Part shown: piece after piece, positions 35,296 to 39,528 of the stretch
How the letters are laid out: each line of letters opens with the position of its first letter
Numbering within the stretch: the stretch's first letter is position 1
Origin: Hypsibius dujardini
Lineage: Eukaryota > Tardigrada > Eutardigrada > Parachela > Hypsibiidae
DNA: 39,528 nt
Direction: 5' to 3'
Assembly (NCBI GenBank): GCA_001579985.1
Contig: LRSR01013072.1
Location: forward strand, 1 to 39,528
The notes under the pieces: generated by a model
Told to the model about the DNA's origin: nothing
Databases searched by the model: none
Seen by the model: the letters and a program-made list of their open reading frames with translations, nothing else
Translations under genes and position numbers: made by a program

Positions 35296-35627
35296 TATGA
35301 GGGAATGGCTCTGGAATGGGCCACTAGACTTTCCGTACCCTGGAATGGGCCACGGGGCGGCAGCAAATTAATCGAAAACAAATGAGTCACTGCATAGTCA
35401 GCGTCCTCTATAGTAAGCTTTTTCCAACTGTCCAGTCATTCAGTTTTTTAAACATGTTCCCACAACTTTTTTTCATATCTGATACGCGTTCCACCGGGTC
35501 ATCCATTATTCTCTGTCGTTTAGGACCCTATTGATAACCAAAACCTGTGTATAAGTTTTGATTCCAGGATGGCCCATTCCAGGGGACGGACAAATCAAGT
35601 GGCCCATTCCAGAACCCTTTCCTCATA
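35296..35627. mobile_element. Family G foldback MITE (single copy)
   Basis: 332 bp between TA dinucleotides. Each arm carries two copies of TGGAATGGGCCA about 30 bp apart. The interior is A+T-rich with no coding sequence. It ends about 125 bp before the TTLL12 start. Confidence 0.85.
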
Positions 35628-35751
35628 GAGTCGTACAAGCATCGTACTGTGGCATGCCATCAAATTTGCCGGCTTGAAATTAAAAATACTTTTAGTTGCT
35701 TCGCGGATATACCAATTGGTCACCGCAGAATCGCTACATGCCACGCAGAAT

Positions 35752-38700
35752 ATGGAGCCGAATATTATTCTTCCAGACGAGCCGCAGAAGCTGTCTTTCG
35801 AGGAGTTCGAGGTGCTGCATCACAATCAGCTGACGCATTCCGGAGTGCCATCCATATTGTGGCGATCTTTGCATTATAAATTGGAAAACGATGCAAGTTT
35901 TCATTTCCCAAGAAAATATGTAGAGAACGAGTTTTTTATTTGTACAATAGTGACGGTTTATTTATGGTTACAGGTTTGGGATTTGGGGAATTTTGTTGCT
36001 GTGAATAAAGTTGTTCTCTCCGACGATTCGCCTGAAGTCGCTGCGGATGCTACCGGTGCTGAAGAAATTGCGGAATTGTCGGCACCGAAAGTCTTTTGGA
36101 CGGGGCCGGATTTGAAATCAGACGGCGTGGACAAGTAGGTGAAATAGAGTGTAGGAGTATAGGGTGATTGGCAGAACGCCGGCTCACTAGCATGTTTTAG
36201 CTGTTACGTACGATTGATTGATTGATTAGGTACGTTTTATTTGACAGTTGCGCCAGTGGAGATTGTTCTTGCTTGATTGCTTGATTGGTTGTATGCGATA
36301 CATCGTTTTTTTGCATGTTTGTTCGTTGCAGTATTTTCCTGGTCGATCATGCTTGGACATTCGACATCCCATCTGCTCGCAAGATGCTGGAATCCTTTCC
36401 GAATTTGCTTCAGCGTATGTGTGGGTTGATGGAAATTCCAGCGACGGAAACAGCTGATCAGATCAAGCAGGTTTTGACCGACATGTGGAAATACATCCGG
36501 ACCTACAGCGTCAGCAGCGATAGTCTGGTACGTCGAATTGCCTGTCATGTCGCGTTAGGTCCCGTTTAAAGGCCCGTTAATAGTTTGTAAAAAATGCTCT
36601 CATGAGACGAAAAACCTCTCATCCAACGTGCAATCTCACGACTATAAACGGCTCGTCCAATTTTTGTAATCTCACGCACTATAAACAGAGTCGTGAGATC
36701 GCGCCTGAGATCGCGCGGGAGATCTCAAATGCGATCCCATGTGAGATCTCAAATGCGATCCCATGTGAGATCTCATGTGCGAACGTTTTCAAATCGCTCG
36801 GCGAGCGAATTTTCTTGCGTCTGACATTGGATTTTGGGCGCGAAAGTTTCATTTCCATTCAAGGCTTGCCTGAAAAATCTTTCGTTTTGTCATCTTTCTG
36901 CAGATTTTAAAGTCACTCTTTCCCATAAAATTTTTTGAAAAAACCACACCTTCCCATTTTTCAATTTTGCGTTCCTGCACGATGGTTGTCAGACGTGGCG
37001 CGCCGAAGGAAAAGATGGAAGACGAAAAATTTACGGGATTTCTCATCGATGATTTGCGAACGCGACCACGTTTGTGGAATTCTTGTCTCGAAGGCTACGG
37101 CAAAAGTGGCCGACAGAAAGAAGCAACAACAAACTTTTTTGGTGGGGCTCTTCAATTGACTGTGTAGGGAGCGTCATTTTTTATTTCGAAAGAGAAAACA
37201 GCGGCAAAGTGAGATCTCACGTTTTCGGTTTATGGAGTAATTAGGCCAATCAATGCGGGAAATTCGCACGTGCAAGCTCTGCAGCCTGGATGAGATTGCG
37301 CGTTGTAAAACAAACTTGTTTTCCATCATCTCATCTCACGTCTCATCCAATCGGCCTTACAAACTATAACAGCGCTTTTAGAGGTTCTGTCCGGTTGGTT
37401 GAAATTAGTGGCGAAAATTAGCAATGACGGTAGCAGAGGTCAGACTGGTAGTCCTACTGGTAGTCCTACTGTTAGTCTTATTGCTAGTGTTACTGCTAGT
37501 CCTACTGCTAGTCCTACTGCTAGTCCTACTGCTAGTCCTACTGCTAGTCCTACTGCTAGTCCTACTGCTAGTCCTACTACTAGTCCTACTACTAGTCTTA
37601 CTGCTAGTCTTACTGCTAGTCTTACTGCTAGTCTTACTGCTAGTCCTACGGCTAGTCCTGCTAGTCCTACTGCTAGTCCTGCTAGTCCTACTGCTAGTCC
37701 TACTGCTAGTCTTACTGCTAGTCTTACTGCTAGTCCTACTACTAGTCCGATAGTATCCTTGCCCAATTTTCGATTTCTGTTTACTGACTATGCGTTCTTC
37801 TATAGGAGGCAGAAGACAAATTACCGCGTTGGTATATGATGGTATGCTCCAACATTATTTTTTATGTGTGTATGGCCTCTACATATTGTAATACGTTGGT
37901 GGTATATAGGATGAAATTGGAAGTCGCGTCGGACACTCAGACACCCCGAACTGCCGGATTGTCCCGTTCTATTACGTCAGTGGCCAAATCACATATTCGC
38001 TTCTTTTTCCGTTTCTCGACATTAACGAAGGCGATGAGCTGACTCGAAATTATGTGGAAGATGTTCCGCTGTCGGATGTGTTGACCCGTCAGTCTCGCCT
38101 GCTGCCCTGGCTGGAGTCTACCATGACGGACGTCTCCTTTGAGCCTTCTGCTGTGCCGACATCGTACTTCCAGGTTCGTTCATTATGCAGACTATACTTC
38201 ACCTATTCTTCTGGAGTTTAGACTGAAAAAGTTCTGTTTAATAGCTACGCCGTTTAATTTGGTTGTTCGTTTTAGGTGGGCGTGCGTTTGGATTCTTTGC
38301 CTGCGTCGTCTTCTCAATCCGGCGGTGATTTGCTGTGAGTTCACGGATAGGCAGACGACACAACAATAGACCGATAAACATTCAGACACTTATTGCTGTA
38401 CTGTATTTTCGCGTTAGACAGGGACAGCGTACGAGCCGTGGAACGTTTAATCGGCCACGCGGCGCTTGTGCTGTGTGTACGGTGCACACAAGCCGTGCAC
38501 ACGTTCCACTCCAGTACGACTGTCCCTGTCTAACGCGAAAATACAGTACCTGTACGAAATGCCAGGCAAGCAGAGAGACAGGAGGTTCACGGACAGACCT
38601 CTTGTGCTTTAACTAAATTATTCTATTCATGCCCAGCATATCTTTGTCGTCTTTCAGAAAGGAAAAGGGCTACCTGAACGTGTTTAGTGAATACGATGTC

Positions 38701-39528
38701 CTCACGGAGTTTTTGACCGATGGAAGGTTCCGTGTGGTAGACAACCAGGCAGACGCAGACATTTTATGGTACCGCCGGCATTTCCGCGATTTTTTGTAAG
38801 TTGTGAGGGTTATTTGGCTTGCACCTGACATATGTGCGGTGTTCCTTACTGGTTCTTAATGCTTCTTTCTGACCCAAGTGGCTTTTGTCGTGTAGGGCGT
38901 TTAGTGAGGAGTTTCCGGACAAGTTTTGCAATCAGTTCCCAAATGAGAGCATCCTCACCTGCAAGGATCTTCTGAGCATCGTTTGCAGACGCGCGGTTCC
39001 TGCCGGACAACCAATAGTCAACACTGAAACCTTGGACTCGTTGCCGCTTTGGCTTCCCACCACCTACAACTTGAACAACGACTTGGCCAATTTCGTCGCC
39101 TATTTTCGCGCCCGAGAAGCACGCGGTCTGGACAACCATTGGATCAGCAAGCCCTGGAACTTGGCACGCTCCTTGGACATTACCATCTCGGATTCCCTCA
39201 ATTGTCACATTCGCCTGTCGGAGTCCGGTCCGAAACTGGTCAGCAAGTACATCGAAAGACCGGTCTTGTTCCATCGGGAGGATGTCCCGGATGGCCCTGT
39301 CAAATTCGACATTCGTTTCATCGTGATGCTGAAGAGTGTCCAGCCGTTGAGGGTTGGAATTTACAAACGCTTCTGGTTGCGGTTTGCCAACAAGGCATTT
39401 GCACTAGACGAATTTGATGTCTACGATAAGCACTTTACCGGTAAGAACGCTTGCAAAAATGAGCGTGCTAATAATACTCTCATCATGACTTGGTGCATTC
39501 TAATTAGTGATGAACTATGGACAAGGAG
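35752..39528 (+). CDS. TTLL12: TTLL12, tubulin-tyrosine-ligase-like protein 12 (3' truncated by window)
   Basis: TTLL12 has an N-terminal SET-like and a C-terminal TTL-like region; the vertebrate protein is reported to lack ligase activity. Exons: 35752-35892, 35974-36134, 36332-36527, 37806-37841, 37910-38173, 38276-38334, 38658-38795, 38896-39440, 39508-39528 (continues off the edge). All join in phase; about 520 of roughly 640 residues are present. Diagnostic matches: FLVDHAWTFDIPSARKML, RWYMMDEIGSRV, the DADILW block, DNHWISKPWNLARSLD (~res 411), KFDIRFIVML and WLRFANKAFALDEFD. The WISKPWNLARSLD segment keeps the TTL lysine-proline but lacks the glycine-rich loop of active TTLs, as in TTLL12 elsewhere. 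Intron 35893-35973 is GC-AG: the exon would otherwise read on in frame, but homology resumes exactly at 35974. The 36-nt exon 37806-37841 is a micro-exon. The start at 35752 is the first Met consistent with family length; a CACGCAG acceptor-like site lies just before it. Confidence 0.96.
36577..37369. mobile_element. Intronic element with a MADF-domain remnant
   Basis: Lies in the large TTLL12 intron 36528-37805. Ends carry TTAATAGTTTGTAA (36577-36590) and TTACAAACTATAA (37357-37369), imperfect inverted repeats. Subterminal GAGATCTCAAATGCGATCCC units repeat twice at about 36719-36766. ATGAGATT and AATCTCA motifs recur in both halves. The interior codes a short MADF-like segment on the plus strand. 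MADF/Myb-like proteins are the second gene of PIF/Harbinger transposons, so a decayed element of that type is possible; no transposase is seen. Confidence 0.55.
36967..37167 (+). pseudogene. MADF-domain fragment
   Basis: An open frame of 66 codons that includes FTGFLIDDLRTRPRLWN followed by LEGYGKSGRQKEA. This matches the start of a MADF (Myb/SANT-like DNA-binding) domain: helix 1, the RP-LW motif, and Y plus basic residues before the usual Trp. The frame then ends at TTNFFGGALQLTV, so the second half of the roughly 85-residue domain is missing. An internal Met near 36980 could start it. It is most likely a transposon remnant. Confidence 0.5.
37443..37747. repeat. 12-bp tandem repeat
   Basis: About 25 copies of CCTACTGCTAGT with CTT, ACT and 9-bp variants, in the TTLL12 intron 36528-37805, about 60 bp before the micro-exon. 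The unit length is divisible by three and lacks stops, so it is open in several frames on both strands; not coding. Confidence 0.95.
38399..38548. mobile_element. Family D MITE, copy 2
   Basis: 150 bp between TA dinucleotides in the TTLL12 intron 38335-38657. Arms CTGTATTTTCGCGTTAGACA / inverse. The interior matches 18318-18467 in reverse orientation almost base for base. Confidence 0.95.

Noticed and set aside
37399-37839. Open frames of SPTA, VLLL and AVGL repeats
   Set aside because: A 12-bp tandem repeat inside a TTLL12 intron is open on both strands; it has no initiation or homology support.

Overview
This is nuclear DNA from a multicellular animal. Four conserved animal genes are broken by many GT-AG introns, most of 60-600 bp, and their exons join in phase. 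A single KANK-type gene, compact introns, close gene spacing and abundant short TA-flanked elements suggest an invertebrate. I cannot place the phylum from the sequence.

Layout. (1) 41-5248, minus strand: NAA25, the TPR subunit of the NatB N-terminal acetyltransferase, almost complete, with a possible 3' end cut by the left edge. (2) 5249-6181: short divergent intergenic region with a nested foldback element. (3) 6182-10234, plus: a small spliced reading frame, then a chain of four phase-compatible candidate exons, one cysteine-rich. I do not recognise the product. (4) 11491-18273, plus: KANK-like scaffold with coiled coil, acidic serine-rich linker and C-terminal ankyrin repeats. (5) 20567-21812, plus: two-exon gene for a basic, probably disordered protein. 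(6) 22250-22906, minus: weak coding traces. (7) 22941-24697: a 1.76-kb foldback region of degenerate CCGT/ACGG tetramers. (8) 25785-34523, plus: complete PSME4 (PA200/Blm10), 21 exons and about 1856 residues. (9) 35752-39528, plus: TTLL12, first nine exons, cut by the right edge.

The four recognised genes work in general protein and cytoskeleton housekeeping: co-translational N-acetylation (NAA25), cortical adhesion and microtubule scaffolding (KANK), proteasome capping (PSME4) and a tubulin-ligase-like protein (TTLL12). Nothing suggests they form one pathway.

Introns and intergenic DNA are full of small palindromic non-autonomous elements. I separate families A (5 copies), B (2), C (3), D (2), F (3) and single-copy E, G and H, most with a TA at each end. 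There is also an hAT-like element in a KANK intron and an element with a MADF-domain remnant in a TTLL12 intron. (CAGA)n/(TCTG)n arrays and several minisatellites make many long but non-genic open frames.
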